64,000 nucleotides of DNA. Source: Paracidovorax avenae (lineage in GTDB: Bacteria; Pseudomonadota; Gammaproteobacteria; Burkholderiales; Burkholderiaceae_C). A program made the translations under genes and the position numbers. The stretch lies in the NCBI RefSeq assembly GCF_040892545.1, contig NZ_CP156079.1, positions 2,329,501-2,393,500 on the forward strand, in the 5' to 3' direction. Shown here piece by piece: positions 42,054-51,168 of the stretch (its first letter is position 1; each line of letters begins with the position of its first letter). The notes beneath the pieces are model-generated. The model worked only from the letters and a program-made list of their open reading frames with translations, made no database searches and was not told the DNA's origin.

Positions 42054-44402
42054 TCAACGGTGGCCGGAGCCCGCCGGAGACTGCGCGCTCCGGCCCGGCC
42101 GCTCGCAGGCGACAGGAGGGTCGAAGGCCCGGATCGGCGGCAGCTTCCCGGCATACCGCTCCACCTGCACGGTGCTCAGCTGCCCCGCGCAGCCCTGCGC
42201 CAGCGAGGAGGTCCCGATGTCACGCGTCAGCACGTTGGGGTTGCCATGCACGCACATGGAGCGTCCTCCTGCGTCCGGGACCGGGTCGTACCACGCGCCC
42301 GTGGGCAGTTGCACCACGTCGCTGCGCATGCCGGCGTCCAGGCGGGCGCTGGCCAGGCATGCGCCGACTTCGTTGAAGATCCTCACGATGTCGCCGTCCG
42401 CGATGCCCCGCGCACGGGCTGCGTCCGGATGCAGCGTGCAGACTTCCCGGCCGTCGCGCTTGGTGGACTGGCTGTGGCCGCCGAAGTCGAGCTGGCTGTG
42501 CAGTTTGGAGGCCGGCTGGTTGGCCACCAGCCACAGCGGGTGTTCCGCCGTGGGACTGAAGCGGGGCGGGAGCCAGGCCGGGTGGCCGGGACAGTCCGCA
42601 TAGCCGAAGGCCGCCACGGCGGGCGAGCTGATCTGCACCTTGCCGCTGGGTGTCTTGAGTGCGTTGGCGACCGGGTCGTCGCGCAATGCCCGCAGCACGC
42701 CGCCGTCGTCCTCCTTCTGCGGCAGGGTGAGTTCGCCGCGCTCCCAGAACGCGTCGAAGCCGGGAGCCTCGTGCCCGAGGGCCTCCAGCCCGGCGCGGGT
42801 GCGTTCGTACAGGTGGGCCAGCCACTGGCGGGTGTCGCGGCCTTCGCTGAAGGCTTCCAGCCCGCCGAGGCGGCGCGCCAGGTCACAGAAGATGTCGTAG
42901 TCGTCGCGCGCCAGGCCGTACGGCTCCGCCACGCGGTGCATCGCCACCACCAGCGGGTCGGTCGGCGTGGCGCCGATGTCTTCGCGCTCCAGCGTCATGG
43001 TGCAGGGCAGCACGATGTCGGCATGGCGGGCGGTGGCGGTCCAGGCGATCTCGTGCACGACGAAGGTGTCGAGCTGGCGGAAGGCCTCGGCCAGGCGGTG
43101 GAGATCCTGGTGGTGGTGGAAGGGGTTGCCGCCCGCCCAGTAGGCCAGGCGGATGTGCGGGTAGGTGTGGCGCTGCCCGTTGTAGTCGAAGGGCTGGCCA
43201 GGGTGGAGCAGCATGTCGCTGATGCGGGCCACCGGAATGAATTCCCTGACGCCGTTGGTGCCCTGCGGCAAGGCGGCCGCAGGCACGGCGTTGTTGCGCT
43301 TGCCGTAGTGGGCCAGCGTGCCCAGCGCATAGTTGTAGCCGCCGCCGGGCAGGCCCAGCTGGCCGAGCGCCGCCGCCAGCACCGCGCCCATCCACACCGG
43401 CTGCTCGCCATGCTCGGCGCGCTGCAGCGAATGCGCCACCACGACCAGCACGCGCTTGCCCACCAGGGAACGCGCCAGGTCCACCAGTTGCCGCTCCGGC
43501 AGCCCGCAGATGGAGGCGGCCCAGGCGCAGCTCTTGGGCACGCCGTCGCTGCGGCCCATGAGGTAATCCTCGAAGGTCTCCCAGCCATCGCAGCAGCGAG
43601 CCAGGAACCCGCGGTCGTGCGCGCCGTCGCTCACGATCTGGTGCACCAGGCCGAGCATCATCGCGGTGTCGGTGTTGGGCACGGGGGCCAGCCATTCGAA
43701 GGCGGCTTCGTCCGGAAGGTCGCTGCGGATCGGGCTGATGGAGACGAAGCGGCAGCCCCGGGCCGCGGCGCTGCGCATGGCGTCGCGCTCCACGTGCCGG
43801 CTGATGCCGCCCGAGGCCACGCGCGAGTTCTTGAGCGCCATGCCGCCGAAGGCCAGCACGACATCGGTGTGCTCCACGATCTGTTCCCAGGTCACGTTGC
43901 GGCGCGCCACTTCTTCCATGGTGCCGATCACGTGGGGCAGCATGGGCCCAGAAGCGCCCGCGCTGTAGCTGTTGACCGAGCGCACGTAGCCGCCCAGCGT
44001 GGTGTTGAGGAAGCGGTGTACCTGGCTCTGCGCATGGTGGAACCGCCCGGCGCTCGACCAGCCGTAGGAGCCGCCGAACACGGCCCCGGCGCCGTACCGG
44101 TCCTTCACGCGCTGGAGTTCTCCGGCGAGCCGGTCCAGCACCTCGTCCCAGGGCATCGGCACGTAGTCGTCCCTGCCGCGCATCGGGTCGGGCCCGGGGC
44201 CGCGTTCGAGCCAGCCGCGGCGCACCATGGGCGTGGCCACGCGCACCGGATGCCGCAGCGCGGCCGGCAGGTTGTCGATCAGCGGGTTGGGATCCGGGTC
44301 GTCCGGGTGCGGCCGGACGGAGAGGGTCCGGCCGTCCCAGGCGGCGGAGAACACGCCCCAGTGGGCACTGTGCGGTCGGAAGCGGGGTGTATCGTTGGGC
44401 AT
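42054..44402 (-). CDS. Molybdopterin oxidoreductase, biotin sulfoxide/TMAO reductase type (BisC-like)
   Basis: 782 residues. No Tat signal peptide and no N-terminal Fe-S Cys cluster, so it resembles cytoplasmic BisC. YGWSSAGRFHHAQSQVHRFL contains the Mo-ligand Ser region; NSYSAGASGPMLPHVIG, AYWAGGNPFHHHQDLHRL and VLTRDIGTSSLAQGCAGQLS are family motifs. Such enzymes reduce S- or N-oxides of small molecules. Last gene of the six-gene operon from 50211 down, 7 bp after the Bug receptor gene. In this context it may reduce a sulfoxide form of the pathway substrate; that role is inference. Confidence 0.9.
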   Translation of the reverse strand: MPNDTPRFRPHSAHWGVFSAAWDGRTLSVRPHPDDPDPNPLIDNLPAALRHPVRVATPMVRRGWLERGPGPDPMRGRDDYVPMPWDEVLDRLAGELQRVKDRYGAGAVFGGSYGWSSAGRFHHAQSQVHRFLNTTLGGYVRSVNSYSAGASGPMLPHVIGTMEEVARRNVTWEQIVEHTDVVLAFGGMALKNSRVASGGISRHVERDAMRSAAARGCRFVSISPIRSDLPDEAAFEWLAPVPNTDTAMMLGLVHQIVSDGAHDRGFLARCCDGWETFEDYLMGRSDGVPKSCAWAASICGLPERQLVDLARSLVGKRVLVVVAHSLQRAEHGEQPVWMGAVLAAALGQLGLPGGGYNYALGTLAHYGKRNNAVPAAALPQGTNGVREFIPVARISDMLLHPGQPFDYNGQRHTYPHIRLAYWAGGNPFHHHQDLHRLAEAFRQLDTFVVHEIAWTATARHADIVLPCTMTLEREDIGATPTDPLVVAMHRVAEPYGLARDDYDIFCDLARRLGGLEAFSEGRDTRQWLAHLYERTRAGLEALGHEAPGFDAFWERGELTLPQKEDDGGVLRALRDDPVANALKTPSGKVQISSPAVAAFGYADCPGHPAWLPPRFSPTAEHPLWLVANQPASKLHSQLDFGGHSQSTKRDGREVCTLHPDAARARGIADGDIVRIFNEVGACLASARLDAGMRSDVVQLPTGAWYDPVPDAGGRSMCVHGNPNVLTRDIGTSSLAQGCAGQLSTVQVERYAGKLPPIRAFDPPVACERPGRSAQSPAGSGHR

Positions 44403-44409
44403 GGTGGTG

Positions 44410-45393
44410 TCACTCGGCCTTGAGGTGGCCCTTCTCGACGGCCCGCCGGTAGTTGGCGATGTCCTGCACGATGAAATCGCCGAAGGCCTTGCCCGTCAGG
44501 TGCGATTCCTGCGCCCCGTCGGCGCGATAGATCTTGAGCAGTTCCGGGTCCTTCATCGCTTCCTTCACCGCGCGGCCGATGTGGTCGATGACGGCCCGGG
44601 GCGTGCCGGCAGGCGCGGCGAGGCCATACCACTGCGTCATCACCACGTCGATGCCCGATTCCTGCAGCGTCGGCACGTCCGGCAGGGACGGAATGCGCCG
44701 GGCCGTGCTGACCGCCAGGAGCCGGATCTTTCCGCCAGCGATCTGGCCCATCAGCGGGGTGTAGGGGGCGAAGAAGCTCGATACCTGACCGCCGAACAGG
44801 TCGTTGAGCGCGGGGCCCGATCCCCGGTAGGGAATGTGCAGGATGTCCACCTCGGCCTTCTGCTTGACCATCTCCATCACGATCTGCGCGGCGCCGCCGG
44901 TGCCGGTGGACGCATACGTCATCTTGCCGGGCCGGGCCTTGGCCTCGGCCACGAACTGCCGGGCGGTCTGGATGGGCGAGTTGCCGTCCACCATGAGTCC
45001 GAAAGGAGTTTCCACCAGCTGCGCGATCGGCACGAAATCGTCCGGAACCTTGTAGGGCAGGTTGGGGCGCAACGCTACGGCGCTGCCGAAGTTGCCGCTC
45101 ATCGCCAGGATCAGCGTGTAGCCGTCGGGCTTGGAGCGGGCCACGCTTTCCGCCGCGATGTTGCCGCCCGCGCCCGCCTTGTTGTCCACGATCACGGTCT
45201 GGCCGATGGTCTTGGACAGGGACTGGGCGATGGTGCGCCCGTACAGGTCGCCGCCGCCCCCCGGAGGGAAGCCGACGACCAGCCGGATGGGCTGCTCGGG
45301 GTAGGCAGCGAGGGCGGGACCGGCGAAGCCGATCCAGGCGGCCGTGGCGGCCACGGCGGCGGCCAGCCGCCAGAGAGAGCGTTCGTGTGCCAT
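44410..45393 (-). CDS. Bug-family tripartite tricarboxylate receptor (first)
   Basis: 327 residues. Signal peptide to about residue 29 (WIGFAGPALA, cut before AYPEQPIRLV). Mature Bug domain: RLVVGFPPGGGGDLYGR, VDNKAGAGGNIAAESVA, THGTGGAAQ-like STGTGGAAQIVMEMVKQ, and HIPYRGSGPALNDLFGGQV. Periplasmic receptors of this family bind carboxylates. Its cognate TctAB permease is not in the window. Close paralog of the product at 46310; cotranscribed with the sulfurtransferase gene 20 bp upstream. Confidence 0.92.
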   Translation of the reverse strand: MAHERSLWRLAAAVAATAAWIGFAGPALAAYPEQPIRLVVGFPPGGGGDLYGRTIAQSLSKTIGQTVIVDNKAGAGGNIAAESVARSKPDGYTLILAMSGNFGSAVALRPNLPYKVPDDFVPIAQLVETPFGLMVDGNSPIQTARQFVAEAKARPGKMTYASTGTGGAAQIVMEMVKQKAEVDILHIPYRGSGPALNDLFGGQVSSFFAPYTPLMGQIAGGKIRLLAVSTARRIPSLPDVPTLQESGIDVVMTQWYGLAAPAGTPRAVIDHIGRAVKEAMKDPELLKIYRADGAQESHLTGKAFGDFIVQDIANYRRAVEKGHLKAE

Positions 45394-45413
45394 GGTGTGT
45401 CCCGGGGTGTTGT

Positions 45414-46271
45414 TCAGGCCGCGCCCGTGGCGATGGGCGCGCCCGGCTGGGCGCTCCACTCGCTCCAGGAGCCGGGGTAGAGCGCCGCGCCCGGGAGCCC
45501 GGCGATCTCCATGGCCAGCAGGTTGTGGCAGGCCGTGACGCCCGAGCCGCACTGGTGGACGATCTCCGCTGCCGGGCGTCCGCCGGTGGCGGCGTGGAAC
45601 TCGCTGCGCAACTGGGCGGCGGGCTTGAAGCGGCCGTCGGCGCCCAGGTTGTCCTTGAACAGCCGGTTCTTCGCGCCCGGTATGTGGCCACCGATCGGGT
45701 CCATGGTCTCGTTCTCCCCGCGGAACCGGTCGGGCGCGCGGGCATCGAGCACCAGGCGCTGGCCGGTGCCGATGTTGGCCTTCACGTCCTCGTAGGCCAG
45801 CGTGGATACCAGCGGCGTCCGCAGGGTGAAGCGGCCCGCTGGGGGCGGGGCGGGCTCTTCGGTGGATACCGGCTGGCCCGCCGCCTTCCAGGCGGCCATG
45901 CCGCCATCGAGCACGGCCACGGCCCGGTGCCCGGCCCAGCGCAGCATCCACCACAGGCGCGCGGCGTACATGCCGCCGGCGTTGTCGTAGGCCACCACCT
46001 GGGTGTCGTCCTGCGCGCCCAGCGCGGCCATCGCCTGCGCGAAGGCTTCGCGGTCCGGGAGCGGGTGGCGGCCATTGGTGCCGGTCTTCTCCGCCGACAG
46101 CACATGCTCCAGGTGCACGTAGCGTGCGCCCGGGATGTGGCCCGCTTCGTAGGCCTGCCGGCCGGCGTCGTGGTTGGAGAGCTCGAAGCTGCAGTCCAGC
46201 ACCAGCAGCGGGGTGCCGTCGGCGCGGGCGGCCGCCAGCTCCGCGGCGGAAATCAGGGTGTCGTATGCCAT
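45414..46271 (-). CDS. sseA: 3-mercaptopyruvate-type sulfurtransferase (tandem rhodanese)
   Basis: 285 residues, two rhodanese domains. The C-terminal one has Cys241 in HQCGSGVTACHN; CGSGVTA is the mercaptopyruvate sulfurtransferase loop rather than the CRKGVTA of thiosulfate enzymes. Moves sulfane sulfur from a mercapto acid to a thiol or cyanide. N-terminus AYDTLISAAELAAARADGTP. Its place inside an operon with a lyase, a Bug receptor and a molybdoenzyme suggests it handles sulfur freed from the substrate. Cytoplasmic: no signal peptide. Confidence 0.92.
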   Translation of the reverse strand: MAYDTLISAAELAAARADGTPLLVLDCSFELSNHDAGRQAYEAGHIPGARYVHLEHVLSAEKTGTNGRHPLPDREAFAQAMAALGAQDDTQVVAYDNAGGMYAARLWWMLRWAGHRAVAVLDGGMAAWKAAGQPVSTEEPAPPPAGRFTLRTPLVSTLAYEDVKANIGTGQRLVLDARAPDRFRGENETMDPIGGHIPGAKNRLFKDNLGADGRFKPAAQLRSEFHAATGGRPAAEIVHQCGSGVTACHNLLAMEIAGLPGAALYPGSWSEWSAQPGAPIATGAA

Positions 46272-46309
46272 GGGAATGTCCTTGGGTTCTTGCCGTGTGC
46301 CGGCGGTGC

Positions 46310-47296
46310 TCACTGGGCGATTTCCTTGAGGAGCGCGGGCGTGATGGCGGCCTTGTAGCGGGCGATGTCCTCGACGATGAACTGCCGGAACGCATCCAGC
46401 GGCAGGTCGCGCTCGGTGGCCGCGTCCTTGCGGATGGCGTCGCGCACTTCGGGTGTCGCGAGCGCCCGGCTCAGGTGTTCGGAGAGCACCTTCAGCACGG
46501 GCCGGGGCGTGCCCGCCGGTGCGACCAGGCCGTACCACTGGGTGACGGGAACGTTCACGCCCAGTTCCTTGAAGGTCGGCACGTCGGGAATGGCGGCATT
46601 GCGCCGCTCGCCCGTGATCGCCAGCAGGCGCAGTTGTCCCTGGCGGACCTGGCCGACCAGGGGCGACGCCGTGGCGAAGAAGCTGTCGATCTGCCCGCCC
46701 AGCAGGTCGGTGATGGCCGGGCCCGAGCCCTTGTAGGGCACGTGCAGCATCTCCACCCCCGCGGATTGCTTGACCATCTCCATGCCGATGTGGGCTGCAG
46801 CGCCGGTGCCGGTGGACGCGAAGTTGAGCTTTTCCTTCCTGGCCGCGTCCAGCAGGGCGCGTGCCGAGGTGAAGCGCGAGTTCTGGCCCACGAACAGGCC
46901 GTGGGGCGCCTCCAGGATCAGGCCGATCGGCGCGAAGTCGTCCGGAGCCTTGTACGGAATGCTCTGCGGCTTGATGGCCGGCGATACCGCCAGGTTGCCG
47001 CTCATCGCCAGCAGGATGGTGTAGCCGTCGGGCCTGGCCTTGGCGACGGTGTCGGCCGCGATGTTGCCCCCCGCGCCCGCGCGGTTCTCGACGATCACCG
47101 GCTGCCCGATGGTCTTGCCCATGGCGTTGGCGACGAGGCGGCCGTAGAGGTCGCCGCCTCCGCCTGGCGGAAAGCCCACGACCAGCTTGATGGGCGTCTC
47201 CGGGAATGCGGCCTGCGCCGGCGCAGCGCAGGCCCACGCGGCGGTGCAGGCCAGGGCCAGCGCGCCGAGCCGGCGGCGGGAAGGTGTTTCGAACAT
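46310..47296 (-). CDS. Bug-family tripartite tricarboxylate receptor (second)
   Basis: 328 residues. Signal peptide to about 29 (ALACTAAWACAAPAQA, cut before AFPETPIKLV). LVVGFPPGGGGDLYGRLVAN, VENRAGAGGNIAADTVAKAR, FASTGTGAAAHIGMEMVKQS and HVPYKGSGPAITDLLGGQID run parallel to the first receptor at 44410, so the two arose by duplication. Periplasmic carboxylate binding. Gene order alternates receptor, sulfurtransferase, receptor, lyase. Possibly binds a different stereoisomer or oxidation state of the substrate (inference). Confidence 0.92.
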   Translation of the reverse strand: MFETPSRRRLGALALACTAAWACAAPAQAAFPETPIKLVVGFPPGGGGDLYGRLVANAMGKTIGQPVIVENRAGAGGNIAADTVAKARPDGYTILLAMSGNLAVSPAIKPQSIPYKAPDDFAPIGLILEAPHGLFVGQNSRFTSARALLDAARKEKLNFASTGTGAAAHIGMEMVKQSAGVEMLHVPYKGSGPAITDLLGGQIDSFFATASPLVGQVRQGQLRLLAITGERRNAAIPDVPTFKELGVNVPVTQWYGLVAPAGTPRPVLKVLSEHLSRALATPEVRDAIRKDAATERDLPLDAFRQFIVEDIARYKAAITPALLKEIAQ

Positions 47297-47357
47297 GGGT
47301 CTTGTCTCCTTGCAGGGATGCGGGGCGGGTGGTCCCGCCTCCGCAGGGGGGCGCAGG

Positions 47358-48716
47358 TCAATCCAGCCAGGATTTCTGCGCGGCGACGACGCGGTCGACC
47401 GAGGTGCCGCACTGGCCGAGGTAGCCGGCGGGATCGGTCATGTCCTGGATTTCCGCGTCGGTCAGCAGCTCGCCCAGGCCCTTGTGCTGGCGCATGGCAT
47501 CGGCGAAGCCGAGCTTGTGGGTGATGCCGTGCATGGAGGCCTCGTAGATCCACTCGTGCGCGGTCTGCTTGCCCACGCGCTCGCTCAGCTCCAGCATCAC
47601 CCGCTCGGAGAGCAGGTAGCCGCGCATCTTGTCGAGATTGGCGGCCATCACGTCGGCGTTGACCTTCAGCCCCGCCAGCAGGTTCTTCGCCTGGAACAGC
47701 ATGGCGCCGGCGATCATGCAGCATTCGGGCACGGCCTTCCATTCCATCTTCCAGGCGATGCCGTCGCGCTCGCTCTCGGAGACCATTCCCTCGACCATCA
47801 TCGCGGCGTTGTAGCGCAGGGGGCGGGAGAGGCCCGCCAGGTTCTCGGCGGACGTGGGATTGCGCTTGTGCGGCATGGTGGAGGAGCCCAGCTTGCCTTC
47901 CGAGAAGCCTTCCTCCACTTCGCCGAACTCGTTGCGCTGCATGTTGAACAGCTCGTTGCCGATCTTGGAGAGCGTGCTGCCGAGCATGGCGAGCAGGTTC
48001 GTGTATTCGGTGAAGCGATCGCGCGCCGGGGCCCAGCTGATCGCGGGCGCGCCCAGGCCCAGCTTGCCGAGCATGCGCTCCTCCAGCTCGATGGCCTTCG
48101 GGCCCAGCGACGCCTGGCTGCCGACGGCGCCCGCCAGCATGCCCACCAGCACGCGGGGCGCGGCCTGCACCAGGCGCTCGTGGTGGCGGCCCAGCTCGTC
48201 CAGCCACAGCGCGCACTTGTGGCCGAAGGTGATGGGCAGCGCCTGCACGCCGTGCGTGCGGCCGGCCATGGGCACGTCGCGGTGCGCCACGGCCAGGCGG
48301 GCCAGCTCCCGGCCCACGGCCTGCAGGTCGCGCATCGCCACGGCATGGAACTCCTTGAGCTGAAGCGCCACGCCGGTGTCCACCACGTCCTGCGTGGTCG
48401 CGCCGTAGTGCACCCATTCGCCGTTCTCCCTGGAGCAGGCAGCCTGGAGCTGGCGGAGCGCGGGCACCAGGGAGTGCTTGATGCGGCGGATCTCGGCCGA
48501 CATCTTCGCGATGTCGATGTTCTCGATCCTGGCCTTCTCGGCGATCTCCTTCGCAGCGGCCGCGGGGATGATGCCCATCTCGGCCTGGGCCGCGGCCAGC
48601 GCGGCCTCGAAATCGAGCCACTTCTGCACCCGGTTCTCCTCGCCGAAGATGGTGCGCAACTCGTCGGTGCCCCAGAGGTGCTGGAGCGATTGCATGTCGA
48701 ATACGGAAACGGGCAT
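47358..48716 (-). CDS. Fumarase/aspartase-superfamily lyase (adenylosuccinate lyase-like)
   Basis: 452 residues. The signature GSSTMPHKRNPTSAENLA near 277 carries the catalytic Ser loop; HYGATTQDVVDTG and AGRTHGVQALPITFGHK are the other two conserved regions. These enzymes split a succinyl C-N, C-O or C-C bond, releasing fumarate. Adenylosuccinate lyase proper is a housekeeping enzyme; position inside a catabolic operon with receptors points to a different amino- or thio-linked succinate (for example iminodisuccinate, EDDS or thiodisuccinate). The 3-carboxymuconate cycloisomerase group is an alternative. Confidence 0.85.
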   Translation of the reverse strand: MPVSVFDMQSLQHLWGTDELRTIFGEENRVQKWLDFEAALAAAQAEMGIIPAAAAKEIAEKARIENIDIAKMSAEIRRIKHSLVPALRQLQAACSRENGEWVHYGATTQDVVDTGVALQLKEFHAVAMRDLQAVGRELARLAVAHRDVPMAGRTHGVQALPITFGHKCALWLDELGRHHERLVQAAPRVLVGMLAGAVGSQASLGPKAIELEERMLGKLGLGAPAISWAPARDRFTEYTNLLAMLGSTLSKIGNELFNMQRNEFGEVEEGFSEGKLGSSTMPHKRNPTSAENLAGLSRPLRYNAAMMVEGMVSESERDGIAWKMEWKAVPECCMIAGAMLFQAKNLLAGLKVNADVMAANLDKMRGYLLSERVMLELSERVGKQTAHEWIYEASMHGITHKLGFADAMRQHKGLGELLTDAEIQDMTDPAGYLGQCGTSVDRVVAAQKSWLD

Positions 48717-48741
48717 GGGTGTCCTGTGGAAGTGTCGGGGT

Positions 48742-50211
48742 TCAGTGGTTGGAAGAGGAGGCTGCGGTTTCCACGAGCGCGCGCGGCAGCATCCGGCCTG
48801 GGTTGAACGTGTTGTACGGGTCCATGGCGTGCTTGATGCGCGCCATCGCCTCCAGGGCGACGGGGCTCTTGTAGTGCAGCAGCGCCTGCTGTTTCTGGCG
48901 GCCGATGCCGTGCTCGGCCGAGATCGAACCGCCCAGCCGCGCGGCCGTGGCGTGCACGATGTCGTGGATCGCGTCTTCCTGCGCGCGGAAATCCGCTGGT
49001 GCCATGCCCGGGGGCAGGCTCTGGTTGTAGTGCAGGTTGCCGTCGCCCACGTGGCCGAAGCACATGATGCGCACGCCGGGCATGAAGGCCTGCAGCGCCG
49101 CGCCGGCTTCGTCGATGAATTGCGGAATGCGTGAAATCGCCACCGCGATGTCGTGCTTGATCGACGGACCTTCCAGCCGCTGCGCCTCGGGCACATGCTC
49201 GCGCAGCGCCCAGAAGGCATGGGCCTGGCTGTCCGACGCAGCCAGCGCCGCGTCGAGCACCAGCCCGTCCTCCATCGCCGCGCCCAGCACGTCTTCCACC
49301 GCGGGGGCAGGGTCCATGCGGGCCGACACCTCGGACACGTCGAACAGCACCGACCATGCCGGCACCTCGCCGAGAGGGCTGCGCATGCCGGCCGTGCCGT
49401 GCCGCAGCACCAGGCCCAGCGGGCCGTCGCCGATCAGCTCGAAGGCGGTGACGCGCTCGCCCACTGCATCGGTCAGGCGCGACAGCAGTTCCACTGCGGC
49501 CTGCGGATCGCGCACGGCCACCCAGGCCGTGACCACGCTGCGTGGCCGTGCAAACAGCTTGAAGGTGACGGCGGTGACGATGCCCAGCGTGCCCTCGCCG
49601 CCGATGAACAGCTGCTTGAGGTCGTAGCCCGTGTTGTCCTTGCGCAGCGCGCCCAGCAGGTTCAGCACGCGGCCGTCGGCCAGCACCACCTCCAGGCCCA
49701 GCACCAGGTCTCGGGTATTGCCATAGCGCAGCACCTGCTCCCCGCCGGCGTTGGTGGACACCACGCCTCCCACGGTGGCGCTGCCTTCCGAGGCCAGCGA
49801 CAGCGGGAACAGCCGGCCCACCGATACCGCCGCCTCCTGCGCGGCCAGCACCGTGCAGCCAGCCTCCACGGTCAGCGTGTTGTCCAGCGGGTCGCTGCGG
49901 CGCACCGCGCGCATGCGCTCCAGGCTCAGCACCACCTCGGTCTTCGAATCGTCCGGGGTGGAGCCGCCCACCAGGCCGGTGTTGCCCCCCTGCGGCACGA
50001 TGCACGCGCCGGCCGCGGCGCAGGCGGCGACCACGCGTGACACCTCCCCGGTCGTGGCGGGCCGCACCACCGCGCGCGCCGCGCCTGGATAGACGCCACG
50101 CCATTCGGCTTCGTAGCGGGCCATGTCTTCCGGTGCGGTGAGCATGTGCGCGGCGCCCACGATGGCGGCGAGCGTGGCGGGCAGGGAGGGATCGGTCACG
50201 GTGGCGCGCAT
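48742..50211 (-). CDS. FAD-linked 2-hydroxyacid dehydrogenase (GlcD/D-lactate type)
   Basis: 489 residues. PCMH FAD-binding domain with VPQGGNTGLVGGSTPDDSK and LASEGSATVGGVVSTNAGGE, then the C-terminal cap with MCFGHVGDGNLHYNQSLPPG and ISAEHGIGRQKQ, as in D-lactate, D-2-hydroxyglutarate and glycolate dehydrogenases. Oxidises a 2-hydroxy (or 2-thiol) acid to the 2-oxo acid, using an electron-transfer partner or quinone. First gene of the six-gene operon; its promoter region contains the IclR-type palindrome at 50331. Confidence 0.9.
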   Translation of the reverse strand: MRATVTDPSLPATLAAIVGAAHMLTAPEDMARYEAEWRGVYPGAARAVVRPATTGEVSRVVAACAAAGACIVPQGGNTGLVGGSTPDDSKTEVVLSLERMRAVRRSDPLDNTLTVEAGCTVLAAQEAAVSVGRLFPLSLASEGSATVGGVVSTNAGGEQVLRYGNTRDLVLGLEVVLADGRVLNLLGALRKDNTGYDLKQLFIGGEGTLGIVTAVTFKLFARPRSVVTAWVAVRDPQAAVELLSRLTDAVGERVTAFELIGDGPLGLVLRHGTAGMRSPLGEVPAWSVLFDVSEVSARMDPAPAVEDVLGAAMEDGLVLDAALAASDSQAHAFWALREHVPEAQRLEGPSIKHDIAVAISRIPQFIDEAGAALQAFMPGVRIMCFGHVGDGNLHYNQSLPPGMAPADFRAQEDAIHDIVHATAARLGGSISAEHGIGRQKQQALLHYKSPVALEAMARIKHAMDPYNTFNPGRMLPRALVETAASSSNH

Positions 50212-50330
50212 GTCGGTGCAGGTCGGCCACTACCATGGGTGGCGCGGCAATGGGTGGGGTTTCGTCTCCGTCGGTGGCGCCGTGTCGCAACACGGAGCGC
50301 CGCCTTGTGGGCTTGTGGTATTTCAATGAA

Positions 50331-50344
50331 TGAAATACATTTCA
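50331..50344. promoter_or_regulatory. Probable IclR operator 1
   Basis: TGAAATACATTTCA, perfect palindrome with 6-bp arms, in the 210-bp gap between the divergent dehydrogenase and IclR genes. It overlaps a second dyad, ATTTCA-N5-TGAAAT (50320-50336). It matches operator 2 at 52597 in 12 of 14 positions. Confidence 0.7.
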
Positions 50345-50421
50345 GTTATTAAAACTATAGGCCTGCTCGTTCGGCGCTGTCAACGGTGGCAGCCCGGATG
50401 CGTGGGTATTGCCGTCCCGCC

Positions 50422-51168
50422 ATGAAAGCTTCCCGAACCGAATCCCGGTCCCTGCCTTCCGCCGAGCCGCCGCGCCCACCCTCCGGGGTGCTGGAACGCG
50501 GCATCGCCATCCTCGAGTGTTTCGACGAAGACAGCCTGCGGCTGCCGCTGCGCGACGTGGCGGAGCGGACAGGGCTGGACAAGGCCACCGCGCTGCGGCT
50601 CCTGGGCGTGCTGGTGCGCGCCCGCATGGTCCACCGCTTCGACAACGGCGACTACGCGCCCGGGCCCGCGCTGCTGCGCATGGGCATGCTCTACCGCCAG
50701 ACCTTCGACATCGGCGCGCGCCTGCAGCCGGCGCTGCAGGCCGTGATGCAGGAAACGGGCGAGACCGTGGCCTTCTACGTGCGCGACGGCGACGAGCGTG
50801 TCTGCCTGTACCGCGAAAACAGCCGCAACGAGGTGCGCCACCATGTGGAGGTGGGCGCGCGCATTCCGCTCACCGCGGGTGGTTCCTCATCCCACGTGCT
50901 GCGCCATTTCACGGGCAGCGAAACGCCGCAGGCCGACGCCATCGCCCGCGACGGCTTCGCCATGACGCGGGAGGAGCGCGTGCCCCAGATCGCCTCCGTG
51001 GCCGTGCCGGTCTTCGACAGCGACGGCGGCTTCCTGGGGGCGGTGGTCGTGATCGGCATCGCGCCCCGGCAAAGCGCCACCGCCCAGCGGCGCGCGGTGC
51101 AGGTGGTGCGCAGCGCGCTGCAGGCCCAGGGCTTCAGCAGCCAGCCGCCGCGCGGCTGGCAGGGCTAG
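50422..51168 (+). CDS. IclR-family transcriptional regulator
   Basis: 248 residues. Winged helix (about 20-85; VLERGIAILECFDEDSLRLP, VAERTGLDKATALRLLGVLV) and effector domain (about 100-245; DGDERVCLYRENSRNEVRHH, VPLTAGGSSS-like IPLTAGGSSSHVL). Divergent from the six-gene operon; the palindrome between them and its copy at 52597 suggest one regulon. ATG 50422 gives the standard length; the frame opens at 50386. Its 3' end overlaps the convergent PrpD-family gene by 35 bp. Confidence 0.92.
   Translation: MKASRTESRSLPSAEPPRPPSGVLERGIAILECFDEDSLRLPLRDVAERTGLDKATALRLLGVLVRARMVHRFDNGDYAPGPALLRMGMLYRQTFDIGARLQPALQAVMQETGETVAFYVRDGDERVCLYRENSRNEVRHHVEVGARIPLTAGGSSSHVLRHFTGSETPQADAIARDGFAMTREERVPQIASVAVPVFDSDGGFLGAVVVIGIAPRQSATAQRRAVQVVRSALQAQGFSSQPPRGWQG

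Noticed and set aside
47358..48716. Housekeeping adenylosuccinate lyase (purB)
   Set aside because: Motifs are shared, but the gene lies inside a catabolic operon with receptors, and purB is normally elsewhere. Kept as superfamily lyase.
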